60,353 nt of DNA from Acholeplasmataceae bacterium (GCA_007692425.1 RECG01000017.1:1-60353), one strand, 5' to 3'. Counted from the first letter of the stretch, positions 26,011 through 34,988 are shown. The notes: generated by a model from the letters alone, not told the origin. Numbers and translations: made by a program.

Positions 26011-27461
26011 GTGATCGAGTCAAAGCATTAGAAGTCAAGCATCTCAAGCAATACTTCAAGTCAGGCTTCGGTAAAACCAAGCTCATTGTCCGTGCTGTCG
26101 ATGATGTCTCTTTTGACATTTATGAAGGCGAAGTCTTCGGTCTTGTGGGTGAATCCGGTTGTGGTAAGACAACAACCGGCCGTTCCATCATCAAACTCTA
26201 TGAAGCCACCGATGGCGAAATCTTTTTCAAAGGCAAACGGATTGGCGGTGGCGTCAAACGTCTGAAGGATGATATCCGCAGCGTGAAACGCCAGGCAGCC
26301 AGAGATATTTTGGCATGCCAGCCCGACAAACTTAAAGCGCGTCAAATCATCGAAACCTTTAAAACTGAGATTGCGGAAGCCAAACGTTCTGCAGCCCTTG
26401 AAAAAGCCAAAATCAAGGCTGATACGCAAGATCAGACAGATGCGCTGAAAGAAAAAATCAAAAAAACAAAGAAATCCGGTGGCAGTGCAAACGTCATCGC
26501 TGAAGCGACCGAAAAAATCACTGTGCTCAAACAAGAAGAGAAAGGTCGCATCCTGGCCATCAGCAACAAACTGAAAGAAACCGTCGCCAAAGCCAATGAC
26601 AACCGTACCAAGCAAAGCGAAGCATTGAAGAAGGATGTTGCTGAAAACCCGCAAAAATATCCTCACAATGAGGACAAAATCAAAAAAATCACAGATGAAC
26701 GGGATGCCCACATCGCCAAACAACGTGCCCACATGCGTGAGATCATCCAAGACAACAAGTTCAAGGGTGAAACCTATGAAACGATGAAGAAGATCCAAAT
26801 GATTTTCCAAGATCCGATCTCATCGCTCAACCCCCGCATGACAGTCCGTGAGATCATTGCTGAAGGTTTGCGTATTTCAGGTGTCAGAAGCAACAAGGAA
26901 ATTGACGAGCGCGTTTTTAACGCCCTTAACATCGTCGGCTTGGTTCCTGAACACTCTTTCCGCTATCCTCATGAATTCTCCGGCGGACAGCGTCAGCGTA
27001 TCGGCATCGCCCGTGCGTTGGTCATCAATCCCGAACTCTTGATTGCGGATGAGCCGATCAGTGCCCTTGATGTGTCTATTCAGGCACAGGTCATCAACCT
27101 GCTCAAACAGCTCAGGGAAAAGCTCAACCTGACCATTTTGTTCATCGCGCATGACTTGTCGGTCGTGAAATTCTTCAGCGACCGGATTGGTGTCATGTAT
27201 TATGGCAAACTGGTTGAAGTAGGTCCTTCGGACATGGTATTCAGACATCCTTTGCACCCTTACACCCGTTCGTTGCTATCTGCGATTCCCCAACCAGATC
27301 CGGATTATGAGAAGATTAGAAAACGGTTCAACTATAATCCGATGCGCGACCACAAATACACCCTTGACAATCAGCCATCATTTATGGAATTTGAAAAAGA
27401 TCATTATGTGCTCGCTTCGGAAGAAGAATTCGCCGAACTTCGCAAATTGTATCAAAAATAA
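26007..27461 (+). CDS. oppF: Oligopeptide ABC transporter, ATPase with coiled-coil insert
   Basis: 484-aa ABC ATPase. Walker A G-E-S-G-C-G-K-T-T (about 48-56), Q-loop F-Q-D-P-I-S-S-L-N-P (about 267), signature F-S-G-G-Q-R-Q-R, Walker B L-L-I-A-D-E-P-I-S-A-L-D. Between Walker A and the Q-loop an insert of roughly 175 residues (about 83-258) is rich in Lys, Glu and Ala with heptad-like spacing. It is predicted helical or coiled-coil, projecting from the nucleotide-binding domain. Typical OppF is about 310-330 aa, so the insert accounts for all the extra length. Last gene of the operon. Confidence 0.95.
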   Translation: MSDRVKALEVKHLKQYFKSGFGKTKLIVRAVDDVSFDIYEGEVFGLVGESGCGKTTTGRSIIKLYEATDGEIFFKGKRIGGGVKRLKDDIRSVKRQAARDILACQPDKLKARQIIETFKTEIAEAKRSAALEKAKIKADTQDQTDALKEKIKKTKKSGGSANVIAEATEKITVLKQEEKGRILAISNKLKETVAKANDNRTKQSEALKKDVAENPQKYPHNEDKIKKITDERDAHIAKQRAHMREIIQDNKFKGETYETMKKIQMIFQDPISSLNPRMTVREIIAEGLRISGVRSNKEIDERVFNALNIVGLVPEHSFRYPHEFSGGQRQRIGIARALVINPELLIADEPISALDVSIQAQVINLLKQLREKLNLTILFIAHDLSVVKFFSDRIGVMYYGKLVEVGPSDMVFRHPLHPYTRSLLSAIPQPDPDYEKIRKRFNYNPMRDHKYTLDNQPSFMEFEKDHYVLASEEEFAELRKLYQK

Positions 27462-27472
27462 AAGAAAGAGAG

Positions 27473-27500
27473 TCATCCTCGGATGGCCCTTTTTTTTGCA
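27473..27500 (+). terminator. Terminator of the opp operon
   Basis: GTCATCC-TC-GGATGGC followed by eight T, about 12 nt after the oppF stop. Confidence 0.75.
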
Positions 27501-27526
27501 AAAAAAGAGCCTCGCAAGGCTCTCCT
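27500..27526 (-). terminator. Minus-strand terminator facing opp
   Basis: On the minus strand AGAGCC-TTGCG-GGCTCT is followed by seven T. No minus-strand protein gene reads into it, which points to a non-coding transcript upstream of it (27527-27666). Confidence 0.6.
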
Positions 27527-27666
27527 TTGAGAGAAAGATCATTTTCAGGCCGGCTGTTTGAGGGATGGCTTGATCAAACAGCGCCCCAGGCAAGGATCAG
27601 GCCGTATAAAGGGGGGAGAAAATGAAAAACTTTTAAATGTGAAGAAAGAAAAAGTTTCACATTCAC
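27500..27666 (-). ncRNA. Candidate small non-coding RNA
   Basis: No open frame. On the minus strand a TATAAT (27673-27678) stands in front of about 165 nt of structured sequence: AATGTGAA/TTCACATT, then a 9-bp stem GCTGTTTGA/TCAAACAGC inside a GGCC/GGCC closing pair. The stretch ends exactly at an intrinsic terminator. The -35 is weak. I recognise none of SRP RNA, 6S RNA, RNase P RNA or tmRNA motifs. The stems could instead belong to a plus-strand leader of sufC. Confidence 0.3.
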
Positions 27667-27720
27667 ATGCCCATTATAATCCAATATGAATCAATATTCA
27701 CAATAATTGACTTGATGTTT

Positions 27721-27747
27721 ACATGAAACCGTTCCCTTGTTTCATGT
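27721..27747. promoter_or_regulatory. Inverted repeat upstream of sufC
   Basis: Perfect 9-bp repeat ACATGAAAC-N9-GTTTCATGT about 85 bp upstream of the sufC start. The spacing and symmetry suggest an operator, but the cognate regulator is not identified. Confidence 0.4.
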
Positions 27748-27791
27748 TTGCAAGCCTTGGCACATTAGCATATAAATAGCATTATGGTTGC

Positions 27792-27809
27792 GCATATTGT
27801 ATAATATGC
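27792..27809. promoter_or_regulatory. Palindrome over the sufC -10 element
   Basis: GCATATT-GTAT-AATATGC is a perfect 7-bp palindrome containing TATAAT (27800-27805), the likely -10 of the suf operon. A protein bound here would block the promoter. It could equally be a chance palindrome of an AT-rich -10. Confidence 0.4.
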
Positions 27810-27832
27810 TTGTTGAATGCAAGGAGGCGCAT

Positions 27833-28606
27833 ATGGCAAAACTGGAAATCAAAAATCTTCATGTCGCCATTGAAGATCACGAAATACTCAAGGGTGTCAA
27901 CCTGACCGTCAATTCCGGTGAGGTTCACGCCATCATGGGACCCAACGGTACCGGCAAATCAACATTGGCAAGTGCGTTGATGGGCCATCCCAAATATCAA
28001 ATCACCAAAGGTGAGGTTTATCTCGACGGTGAGAACTTGCTGGACATGGAAGTTGATGAGCGTGCCCGTGCAGGTCTTTTTCTGGCCATGCAGTATCCGG
28101 CTGAAGTGCCGGGTGTCACCAACAGTGATTTCATGCGTTCGGCGCTCAAGGCCACATCCGGTCAAGACATCGGTCTTTTTGATTTTGCCTTACGTTATGA
28201 AAAAGTGGTTGAAGAACTCAAGATGAGTCCGGACCTGGCCCACCGCTACCTCAATGAGGGTTTCAGCGGTGGTGAACGGAAACGCAATGAAATCTTGCAG
28301 CTCAAGGTCATCCGTCCGAAGTTCGCCGTTTTGGATGAAATCGATTCCGGTCTCGATATCGATGCATTAAAAGTCGTCGGGGCCAATGTCAGCGAACTGA
28401 TTGACGACAAATTCGGCTGCATTTTGATTACCCATTATCAACGCATCTTGGATCATATCAAGCCGACGTTCGTCCATATCATGATCAATGGTCAAATCGT
28501 GTTAAGTGGCGGACAAGACTTGATTCAAAAAATCGACCAGGGTGGTTACGAATGGGTCAAAGACGAACTGGGCATTGATTTTGTCGAAGAGACGGACACC
28601 CCATGA
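27833..28606 (+). CDS. sufC: Fe-S cluster assembly ATPase SufC
   Basis: 257-aa ABC-type ATPase of the SUF iron-sulfur assembly scaffold, partner of SufB and SufD. Walker A G-P-N-G-T-G-K-S, signature F-S-G-G-E-R-K-R-N-E, Walker B A-V-L-D-E-I-D-S-G-L-D and H-loop T-H-Y-Q-R are present and typical of SufC. The ATG at 27833 follows AAGGAGG. First gene of sufCDSUB, the Gram-positive order. The products serve abundant Fe-S enzymes such as the PFOR encoded nearby. Confidence 0.96.
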   Translation: MAKLEIKNLHVAIEDHEILKGVNLTVNSGEVHAIMGPNGTGKSTLASALMGHPKYQITKGEVYLDGENLLDMEVDERARAGLFLAMQYPAEVPGVTNSDFMRSALKATSGQDIGLFDFALRYEKVVEELKMSPDLAHRYLNEGFSGGERKRNEILQLKVIRPKFAVLDEIDSGLDIDALKVVGANVSELIDDKFGCILITHYQRILDHIKPTFVHIMINGQIVLSGGQDLIQKIDQGGYEWVKDELGIDFVEETDTP

Positions 28607-29478
28607 ACGCGATTGTCATCGCAAGCGGCCAGGCAACCGGACCGCTGCCTTTCAATCTAACTTTTGACCAGGGGACCTTGAATATTCCCAAAAACAGTCA
28701 TCTCGAAGAACCTTTGAAAGTCACTGTCGAAGGACCATCCACAACACCTCTTTCCATCGTGATTGGTGCACACAGCACCATCAAAATCATACTGGAAATT
28801 GCCGATTCATCACTTGACGAGAAGATGTACCATGTTCATTTGACCGCTTTGGAAAATAGTCATGTCAAGTACTTGTTCATTAGCGAAATCAACAGCGAAG
28901 CAGGCACGCTTGATCATCATTTCACGGTGGAAAAACACGCCAGTATCGATTTGGTCGGCGGCTTTATCAGTAACATCCTGACCGCTAGGATGCATGTCGA
29001 TCTCATCGGTGAAGGTGCGGATGTGAACATCCGTACGGTCACAGTTTCCAGCGGTCGTAACAACCAGACGATTGATGTGCTGATTGTTCACAAAGCGCCG
29101 CATACATACGGTGAAATGACCAATATCGGTATCGCCAACCAGCAGGGTCGGATTACCTTGAACGGTGTCGAACAAATCGAAAAAGGGATGAAACAAGCCC
29201 ATGCTTTTCAAACCCTGAAAGGCATCATCACTTCCGATGAGGCGGTTGTCGCGGTCAATCCGATTCTCTTGATTGATGAATTTGATGTCAAAGCCGGACA
29301 TGGCGCGACCATCGGCAAGATCGAAGAGGATGTCCTCTATTATCTAAGAAGCAGAGGCCTCACCAAGGATGAAGCAGAGCGTTTGGTCATCAACGGTTTT
29401 CTCAAACCGGTGGTGGACGAAATTGAAGATGAGACATTGAAAGCACGCTTTGTCAATGTCGTGAATGCGCGCATATGA
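28603..29478 (+). CDS. sufD: Fe-S cluster assembly protein SufD (short form)
   Basis: 291-aa SufB/SufD-family beta-helix protein that forms the SufBCD scaffold. Diagnostic elements are the G-M-K-Q-A-H-A-F-Q-T-L-K-G-I region, P-I-L-L-I-D-E-F-D-V-K-A-G-H-G-A-T-I-G and the C-terminal Y-L-R-S-R-G-L-x-x-x-E-A motif. It is much shorter than common SufD (about 420 aa), lacking most of the N-terminal domain. The ATGA overlap with sufC and with sufS shows coupling. Confidence 0.9.
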   Translation: MNAIVIASGQATGPLPFNLTFDQGTLNIPKNSHLEEPLKVTVEGPSTTPLSIVIGAHSTIKIILEIADSSLDEKMYHVHLTALENSHVKYLFISEINSEAGTLDHHFTVEKHASIDLVGGFISNILTARMHVDLIGEGADVNIRTVTVSSGRNNQTIDVLIVHKAPHTYGEMTNIGIANQQGRITLNGVEQIEKGMKQAHAFQTLKGIITSDEAVVAVNPILLIDEFDVKAGHGATIGKIEEDVLYYLRSRGLTKDEAERLVINGFLKPVVDEIEDETLKARFVNVVNARI

Positions 29479-30680
29479 TCGATGTCAATGAAATCCGTAA
29501 GGATTTCCCGGTTTATCAGAATCATGCCAATTTGATCTATCTTGATTCCGCCGCTTCCGCCCTGAAGGTCAAGGACGCCATCGACCAGGTGGATTATTAC
29601 CACAAGGTGCTTGGTGTCAACGCGCATCGCGGCGCTTACCATCTCGCCTTTGAGACGACACAGCTTTATGAAGCGGCGCGGTCAACCGTCGCCCGTTTCA
29701 TCAATGCCGCCGAAGACGAGATTGTTTTCACGCGCGGCACCACCACCTCATTAAACATGGTGGCCGCCGCTTTCCGGGATATCTTGAACGAAGGCGATGA
29801 AATCATCACGAGTGAACTTGAACATCATTCGTCGCTCCTGCCTTGGATGATGACCGCCAAAAAGACCAAGGCCAGACTGGTATACGTCCCCCTCACGCCG
29901 GAAGGAAGGATTACCGCTTCCGCCTTCCAGTCAGTCTTGTCGGACAAGACCAAGGTTATTGCCTTGACCCATATCTCCAATGTCATGGGTTACCGTACGC
30001 CGATTGAAGACATCGTCAAGATCGCCCGGACGAAAGACGTTGTCATCATCTTGGATGCCGCCCAGTCCGCGCCACACATGACACTAGATGTCAAAGCGCT
30101 TGATGTCGATTTTCTGGCCTTTTCCGGACATAAGATGTTCGGTCCGACCGGTGTCGGCGTCCTATACGGTAAAAAGCATCGGTTGAGCCAAATCGAACCC
30201 TTTGAGTATGGCGGTGAGATGATTGACGAGGTCCATCTTGAAGACGCGACCTTCAAACCCTCACCCATGCGTTTCGAAGCCGGCACGCCCAACATTGCCG
30301 GCGTCATCGGTTTCGCGGCCGCCATCCGTTATCTTGAACGTCTGGGCATGGACAAGATTGACGCCCATGTCGCCGCACTCACCCGTTACACGCTCGACAA
30401 GCTTTCACAAGTCGAGGATGTGACCATCTATAACCCCAAAGACACCCATTCAATCATTACTTTCAACATCAAGGATGTCCATCCCCACGATGCCTCGACC
30501 ATGCTTGACCAACATCACATCGGCATCCGTTCCGGCCATCATTGTGCCCACCTTGTCGCCCGTTTTCTCAACACACCCGCCACCATCCGCGCCTCCTTCC
30601 ACATCTACAACGATTTCAAGGATTGTGATGCGTTGGTCGAAGGCGTCATCAAGACCAGAGATTTCTTTCAATCATTTTAG
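29475..30680 (+). CDS. sufS: Cysteine desulfurase SufS
   Basis: 401-aa PLP enzyme that removes sulfur from cysteine for Fe-S assembly. PLP lysine in F-S-G-H-K-M-F-G-P-T-G, A-H-R-G-A-Y-H near the N-terminus, and the catalytic cysteine in R-S-G-H-H-C-A-H (group II desulfurase arrangement). Length is typical. Sulfur is passed to SufU encoded next. It may also feed ThiI (41.5 kb), as no other desulfurase is seen in the window. Confidence 0.96.
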   Translation: MIDVNEIRKDFPVYQNHANLIYLDSAASALKVKDAIDQVDYYHKVLGVNAHRGAYHLAFETTQLYEAARSTVARFINAAEDEIVFTRGTTTSLNMVAAAFRDILNEGDEIITSELEHHSSLLPWMMTAKKTKARLVYVPLTPEGRITASAFQSVLSDKTKVIALTHISNVMGYRTPIEDIVKIARTKDVVIILDAAQSAPHMTLDVKALDVDFLAFSGHKMFGPTGVGVLYGKKHRLSQIEPFEYGGEMIDEVHLEDATFKPSPMRFEAGTPNIAGVIGFAAAIRYLERLGMDKIDAHVAALTRYTLDKLSQVEDVTIYNPKDTHSIITFNIKDVHPHDASTMLDQHHIGIRSGHHCAHLVARFLNTPATIRASFHIYNDFKDCDALVEGVIKTRDFFQSF

Positions 30681-30688
30681 GAGTCATC

Positions 30689-31138
30689 ATGAACATTGAA
30701 CAGCTGTACCGTCAGGTCATCATGGACCACTACAAGTATCCGAAGAACAAAGGGCTTGTCGGTGATGCATCCTATCTGACCATCCATTTGAACAATCCGT
30801 CATGCGGCGATGAAATGACCGTCCAGCTCATGTGTCAGGAGGGCATCATCAAAGATGTCCGTCATCAAGGCACCGGCTGTTCGATTTGTTGCGCGAGTGC
30901 AAGCGTGATGACGGAAACCTTGAAAACCAAACCAATTCCGGATGCCGAAAAGATCATCCATGAGTTTTATGAAATGATCAAGGGCTATCCGTTCAACCCC
31001 GAAGTCCTTAAAGGCGACGCTGTCGTCTTCCAAGGTGTCGCCCAGTTTCCAGCCCGCATCAAGTGTGCGACCTTGGCCTGGAAGGCACTTGAGCAAGGAC
31101 TGACCCATCTGAAAGAGGAGGAAACACAACATGGATGA
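30689..31138 (+). CDS. sufU: Zinc-dependent sulfurtransferase SufU
   Basis: 149-aa IscU-like protein of the SufU branch. It accepts persulfide sulfur from SufS. Three Cys ligand positions are visible ([25 protein letters not shown]), with the Asp of C-G-D and the insertion typical of SufU between the second and third. GGAGT lies upstream of the ATG. It overlaps sufB by 8 nt. Confidence 0.95.
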   Translation: MNIEQLYRQVIMDHYKYPKNKGLVGDASYLTIHLNNPSCGDEMTVQLMCQEGIIKDVRHQGTGCSICCASASVMTETLKTKPIPDAEKIIHEFYEMIKGYPFNPEVLKGDAVVFQGVAQFPARIKCATLAWKALEQGLTHLKEEETQHG

Positions 31139-32540
31139 AAACAAAAAGAAAATAGACGCCATTGTTGGCGAATATCAATACGGATTCCATACGGAATCGA
31201 CGCCGGTGTACACCACCGGCAAAGGCTTGAACGAAAACATCGTCCGTGCCATCAGTGCGTACAAGAAAGAACCGGCATGGATGCTTGAATTCCGTCTGAA
31301 AAGCTATCAGAAATTCGTCGAACTGAAAAACCCCGAATGGGGTCCTGACTTGTCATTCATCGATTTCGATGCATTCACTTACTTCATCAAGGCAAGTGAC
31401 AGGACCGAAGTCAGCTGGGATGAAGTGCCTGTTGCCATCAAAGAAACCTTCGAACGTCTGGGCATTCCTGAAGCGGAACGTAAGTTCCTGGCCGGTGTAT
31501 CGACCCAGTTTGAAAGCGAAGTCGTCTACCATAACACACTTAAGGAACTGGAAGAGCTTGGTGTTGTTTATGTCGATACCGATACGGCTTTACGTGAGTA
31601 TCCGGACCTGATCAAACAATATTTTGGTTCGATCGTCCCTTATCATGACAACAAGTATGCAGCGTTGAACAGCGCCGTCTGGAGTGGCGGATCGTTCATC
31701 TATGTGCCCAAAGGCGTCCGTGTGCCTAAACCGCTTCAATCGTACTTCCGGATCAATTCTGATCAGATGGGCCAGTTTGAACGCACCTTGATCATTGTCG
31801 AGGAAGGCGCCTACGTCAATTATGTCGAAGGTTGCACCGCACCTGTCTATTCGCGTGATTCCTTGCATGCCGCCATCGTCGAAGTGGTTGTCAAGAAAGA
31901 TGCCACTTGTCGTTATACGACCATTCAAAACTGGTCTAATAACGTTCTCAATCTCGTCACCAAGCGTTCCTATGTCTATGAAAACGGCCATATGGAATGG
32001 ATTGACGGCAATATCGGCAGCGGTGTCAACATGAAGTATCCATCTTGCATTTTGTTAGGTGAACGTGCCAAAGGCACGACGATTTCCATCGCCTTTGCCG
32101 GCAAGGACCAAATCCAGGATGCCGGCGCCAAAATGATTCATGTCGCCCCCAATACGACGTCGACCATCATCTCAAAATCAATCAGCCGCGGTGGCGGATC
32201 GGTCAATTATCGTGGCAAGGTCGACTTTGGCAAAAACGCCAAAGGTGCCAAAGCCCATGTCGAGTGTGACACCATCATCCTCGATGACCAGTCTTTCAGC
32301 GACACGATCCCGACCAATGTGGTCAGAAACAGCGATGTTTTTCTGGAACATGAAGCCACCGTTTCCAAAATCAGTGAAGAACAATTGTTTTATTTGATGA
32401 GTCGTGGTCTGACTGAAGAAGAGGCCGTCGAAATGATTGTCATGGGCTTCATTGAGCCGTTTGCGAAAGAACTACCAATGGAGTATGCGATTGAACTGAA
32501 CCAGTTGATCAAACTGGAGATGGAAGGATCCATCGGCTAA
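31131..32540 (+). CDS. sufB: Fe-S cluster assembly scaffold SufB
   Basis: 469-aa scaffold subunit. It has typical SufB landmarks: [49 protein letters not shown] and the C-terminal S-R-G-L-T-E-E-E-A. Full length. GAGGAGG precedes the ATG inside the end of sufU. Last gene of the suf operon. Confidence 0.97.
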   Translation: MDENKKKIDAIVGEYQYGFHTESTPVYTTGKGLNENIVRAISAYKKEPAWMLEFRLKSYQKFVELKNPEWGPDLSFIDFDAFTYFIKASDRTEVSWDEVPVAIKETFERLGIPEAERKFLAGVSTQFESEVVYHNTLKELEELGVVYVDTDTALREYPDLIKQYFGSIVPYHDNKYAALNSAVWSGGSFIYVPKGVRVPKPLQSYFRINSDQMGQFERTLIIVEEGAYVNYVEGCTAPVYSRDSLHAAIVEVVVKKDATCRYTTIQNWSNNVLNLVTKRSYVYENGHMEWIDGNIGSGVNMKYPSCILLGERAKGTTISIAFAGKDQIQDAGAKMIHVAPNTTSTIISKSISRGGGSVNYRGKVDFGKNAKGAKAHVECDTIILDDQSFSDTIPTNVVRNSDVFLEHEATVSKISEEQLFYLMSRGLTEEEAVEMIVMGFIEPFAKELPMEYAIELNQLIKLEMEGSIG

Positions 32541-32544
32541 AAAT

Positions 32545-32581
32545 AAAAAAGATATTCGCAAGACGGCGAATATCTTTTTTG
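32545..32581 (+). terminator. Terminator of the suf operon
   Basis: AAAGATATTCGC, 7-nt loop, GCGAATATCTTT with T-run, just after the sufB stop. Confidence 0.88.
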
Positions 32582-32616
32582 ACCATGTTACAATAACATA
32601 TGAGAGGTGAACTTTC

Positions 32617-33408
32617 ATGCGAAAACTGCTCAGTATGCTTTATCTCATTGCATTGGCATTGTTCTTATCGGCATGTCATGAAGATCAGATGTTTGCCAGT
32701 TTGAACCAAACGATTGACAATCATCTTGAGCACCGTGCTGACACATATCAAGAACAAGTCGATTTCTTCAACAATCTCGCCATCGACATCATCCAATCGG
32801 CCGTCGCCGTCTACCGGCATGCCAGCACAGGCCTGGCCACCGGGTCAGGTGTCATCTTTGCCGTTGACGAGACCCATTACTATGCGTTGACGAACAATCA
32901 CGTCGTTTATGTCGAAGAAGGCGTCAGCCACTATTTCCGTGTCCACGATTATCTTGGTAACATCTATAGTGGCGAGCTCGTCGCGCAAGATCATCTTTAT
33001 GATCTGGCCGTGGTGCGGTTTCAAAAAGATGAAAGTCGTCCGGCTTTGCGTTTGATCAGCATGACGACTGACAATGCCGTTTTGGATGAACGCATCGCCA
33101 TCATCGGTTATCCAGCCAGCCAGATCAATGCCATCACCATGGGCAAGGTCAAAGGGTATCAACGGATCACACTTTCTGACACACCGCCTGAAGTGGTCGA
33201 CATCACCTTTGACGTGATGGCCATGGATGCCCCTGTCAAAGGTGGCAGCAGCGGCAGTCTTGTCGTCAATGAAGCATTTGAACTCACGGGCATTCTTTAT
33301 GCCGGCAGTCGGACTTCAAGGGTCGGGAACGTCATGACCAGTTATGCCGTGCCGATTGAAAAAGTGCTTGAATTTCTTGCCAAGCACGGTTTCGAGGTGT
33401 CATCATGA
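32617..33408 (+). CDS. Trypsin-like serine protease lipoprotein
   Basis: 263-aa lipoprotein (lipobox L-S-A-C, Cys20) with a chymotrypsin/HtrA-like fold and a complete triad: His in L-T-N-N-H-V-V, Asp in L-Y-D-L-A-V-V-R-F, Ser in G-G-S-S-G-S-L-V-V-N. There is no PDZ domain. It is likely an envelope protease anchored to the outer membrane face, perhaps for quality control. Its stop overlaps the start of a diverged paralogue (ATGA), so the two are made together. Confidence 0.87.
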   Translation: MRKLLSMLYLIALALFLSACHEDQMFASLNQTIDNHLEHRADTYQEQVDFFNNLAIDIIQSAVAVYRHASTGLATGSGVIFAVDETHYYALTNNHVVYVEEGVSHYFRVHDYLGNIYSGELVAQDHLYDLAVVRFQKDESRPALRLISMTTDNAVLDERIAIIGYPASQINAITMGKVKGYQRITLSDTPPEVVDITFDVMAMDAPVKGGSSGSLVVNEAFELTGILYAGSRTSRVGNVMTSYAVPIEKVLEFLAKHGFEVSS

Positions 33409-34157
33409 TGAAAAAACTGTTGTTGTTTCTGACATTGGCATCAAGCCTGTTCATGCTGGCGGGATGCGAGTTCAATGAAGTCAGTCAGGAGTATCGTGAT
33501 TTACGGCACGCCTACGATCGCATGATCGAAGATGAAATCGTCTCCACCCAAAACCTGGCCGACTTCATCAATCATGCGACCTTGGAGACCTCGCTTTCGA
33601 ATGTCAAAATCACCGTGGCCGTCTATGAAAACAACACCATCATCGAGACACGTTACGGTGCCGGCGTGGTGTTCGCATCCGTGGGCGCTCACGCCCATAT
33701 CCTGACCACTTACGGCCTGCTTGAAGTCACCGAAGGTACCAACATCCTGGTCAAGGTGCATGATTACTTGAACCGTGAACACATGGCATCTGTCAGGGTG
33801 CGTGCCGAAGAAGACCAAATGGGCATCATCCGGATCATCCGCCCCTTGGTCAATCCCTTGCCGGTCGTGACCATGGCCTTACAGTTGCCTTTTGCCGGTG
33901 AACAGGTGCTGCTCATCGGATTCCAGAACCAGGTCATCAATGCTATGAGCATGGGTCGGATCCTTGCCCTGCCTGATGATACACAAGATCTGATTACCAC
34001 CAATGTACCCACGGACATCTACGGCATGGGAGGCATGCTCGTCAACACCAGTCATGAGTTGGTGGGCATCCAAATCGGTGTGGATCCTTCAACCCAGACG
34101 GTCATCGCCCAACCCCTTGAAAGGATTCTGGCCTTGCTCGAACAATACGATGCCTAA
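33405..34157 (+). CDS. Catalytically dead protease-like lipoprotein (paralogue)
   Basis: 250-aa lipoprotein (lipobox L-A-G-C, Cys21) homologous along its length to the protease just upstream. Shared features include V-H-D-Y-L, I-G-F/Y-x-x-x-x-I-N-A-x-x-M-G and H/F-E-L-x-G-I. All three catalytic positions have changed: the T-N-N-H-V-V site reads T-T-Y-G-L-L, the Asp aligns with Gln in D-Q-M-G-I-I, and G-S-S-G-S reads Y-G-M-G-G. The reading frame is intact and coupled to its partner. I therefore read it as a functional pseudoprotease (regulator, adaptor or decoy), not a decaying gene. Confidence 0.8.
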   Translation: MMKKLLLFLTLASSLFMLAGCEFNEVSQEYRDLRHAYDRMIEDEIVSTQNLADFINHATLETSLSNVKITVAVYENNTIIETRYGAGVVFASVGAHAHILTTYGLLEVTEGTNILVKVHDYLNREHMASVRVRAEEDQMGIIRIIRPLVNPLPVVTMALQLPFAGEQVLLIGFQNQVINAMSMGRILALPDDTQDLITTNVPTDIYGMGGMLVNTSHELVGIQIGVDPSTQTVIAQPLERILALLEQYDA

Positions 34158-34189
34158 AAAAAACAAGCCGGTGACCGGCTTGTTTCATA
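34155..34189. terminator. Bidirectional terminator
   Basis: AACAAGCCGG-TGA-CCGGCTTGTT with A-run before and T-rich sequence after. It ends the protease pair on plus and the convergent membrane protein on minus. Confidence 0.82.
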
Positions 34190-34907
34190 TCAACGACTTG
34201 AACAGATTGACAATGTACTGATAGTAAGCTGTGGGATAATAAATATCGCTATGCAGGAAATAGACTTCCCCGGTGCTTTTGATGTAGTAGGCATTGAGCA
34301 CATGGATGTGTTGTCTGCCATGGTTGTCAAACGTTACCTGATCAACCTCAGCCTGGATGTTTTCATCGAATGTCTCGCCCGCTTTCACCTGGATGATCGA
34401 ATAATGCCGAAAGCTGGTTTTGTTTTGACGATATTCATGTTCAAGGTCATTGACAGCCTGGACAATATCCGGACTTTGGAATGAAAGATCAGGATTCTTC
34501 ATGAAGACCACGATTTCGAGCATGACCTGTCTCGCTGTATAAATGCGCTCGTCTTTGATCAACCTGTGCATCAAAATGAAAGTTCCGTAATCGCGACTGA
34601 AACGAAACCCTTTCTTGGATAGATAATTCGCCCATTGCTCGCTCAAGAGTTCATGTTTCGTCGGTACAGGCTTGGCGGCATGTTGCTTCAATTTCAAAAA
34701 GCCGACCAGTTTATTATAGTAGTAGATGCGTGGCCGGAACCAGAATGTCACCAGCATCAAGGCAATCATCAAAACCAAAAACAAGGTCATCTTGAGATCG
34801 ACCGACCATGCGGTCGTCAACAATAAAATCGATAGCCCGATGAAACCCAGGATGACCACGATCAAACTGATCATGTAAAGACGTTGTTTGCTTCTGACCT
34901 GATTCAT
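34185..34907 (-). CDS. Membrane protein of unknown function
   Basis: 240-aa protein with two adjacent N-terminal membrane segments (about 10-30 and 38-57) and a cytoplasmic domain of about 175 aa rich in aromatic and charged residues. The ATG at 34907 has GGGAGGG upstream; the longer reading begins with non-ATG codons and is rejected. I do not recognise a family. Its promoter region is divergent to a PucR-type regulator gene, which might therefore control it. Confidence 0.65.
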   Translation of the reverse strand: MNQVRSKQRLYMISLIVVILGFIGLSILLLTTAWSVDLKMTLFLVLMIALMLVTFWFRPRIYYYNKLVGFLKLKQHAAKPVPTKHELLSEQWANYLSKKGFRFSRDYGTFILMHRLIKDERIYTARQVMLEIVVFMKNPDLSFQSPDIVQAVNDLEHEYRQNKTSFRHYSIIQVKAGETFDENIQAEVDQVTFDNHGRQHIHVLNAYYIKSTGEVYFLHSDIYYPTAYYQYIVNLFKSLI

Positions 34908-34945
34908 GAAGACCCTCCCAACCAGCAACCAAATTATAACATATA

Positions 34946-34954
34946 TGCTATAAT
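34946..34954 (+). promoter_or_regulatory. Extended -10 promoter of the PucR-type regulator
   Basis: TGC-TATAAT at 34946-34954, 34 nt before the ATG at 34989. Confidence 0.6.
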
Positions 34955-34973
34955 TAAACCAGAATTAAACCAG
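34952..34973 (+). repeat. Tandem 11-bp repeat in the promoter
   Basis: AATTAAACCAG occurs twice, head to tail and perfectly. The first copy starts in the -10 and the second covers the predicted start site. The placement suits a binding site for autoregulation. Confidence 0.5.
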
Positions 34974-34988
34974 CAAAGGAATGATGGC

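Noticed and set aside
33405-34157. Calling the second protease-like lipoprotein a pseudogene
   Set aside because: The frame, signal peptide, start coupling and hydrophobic core pattern are all intact; only catalytic residues changed.
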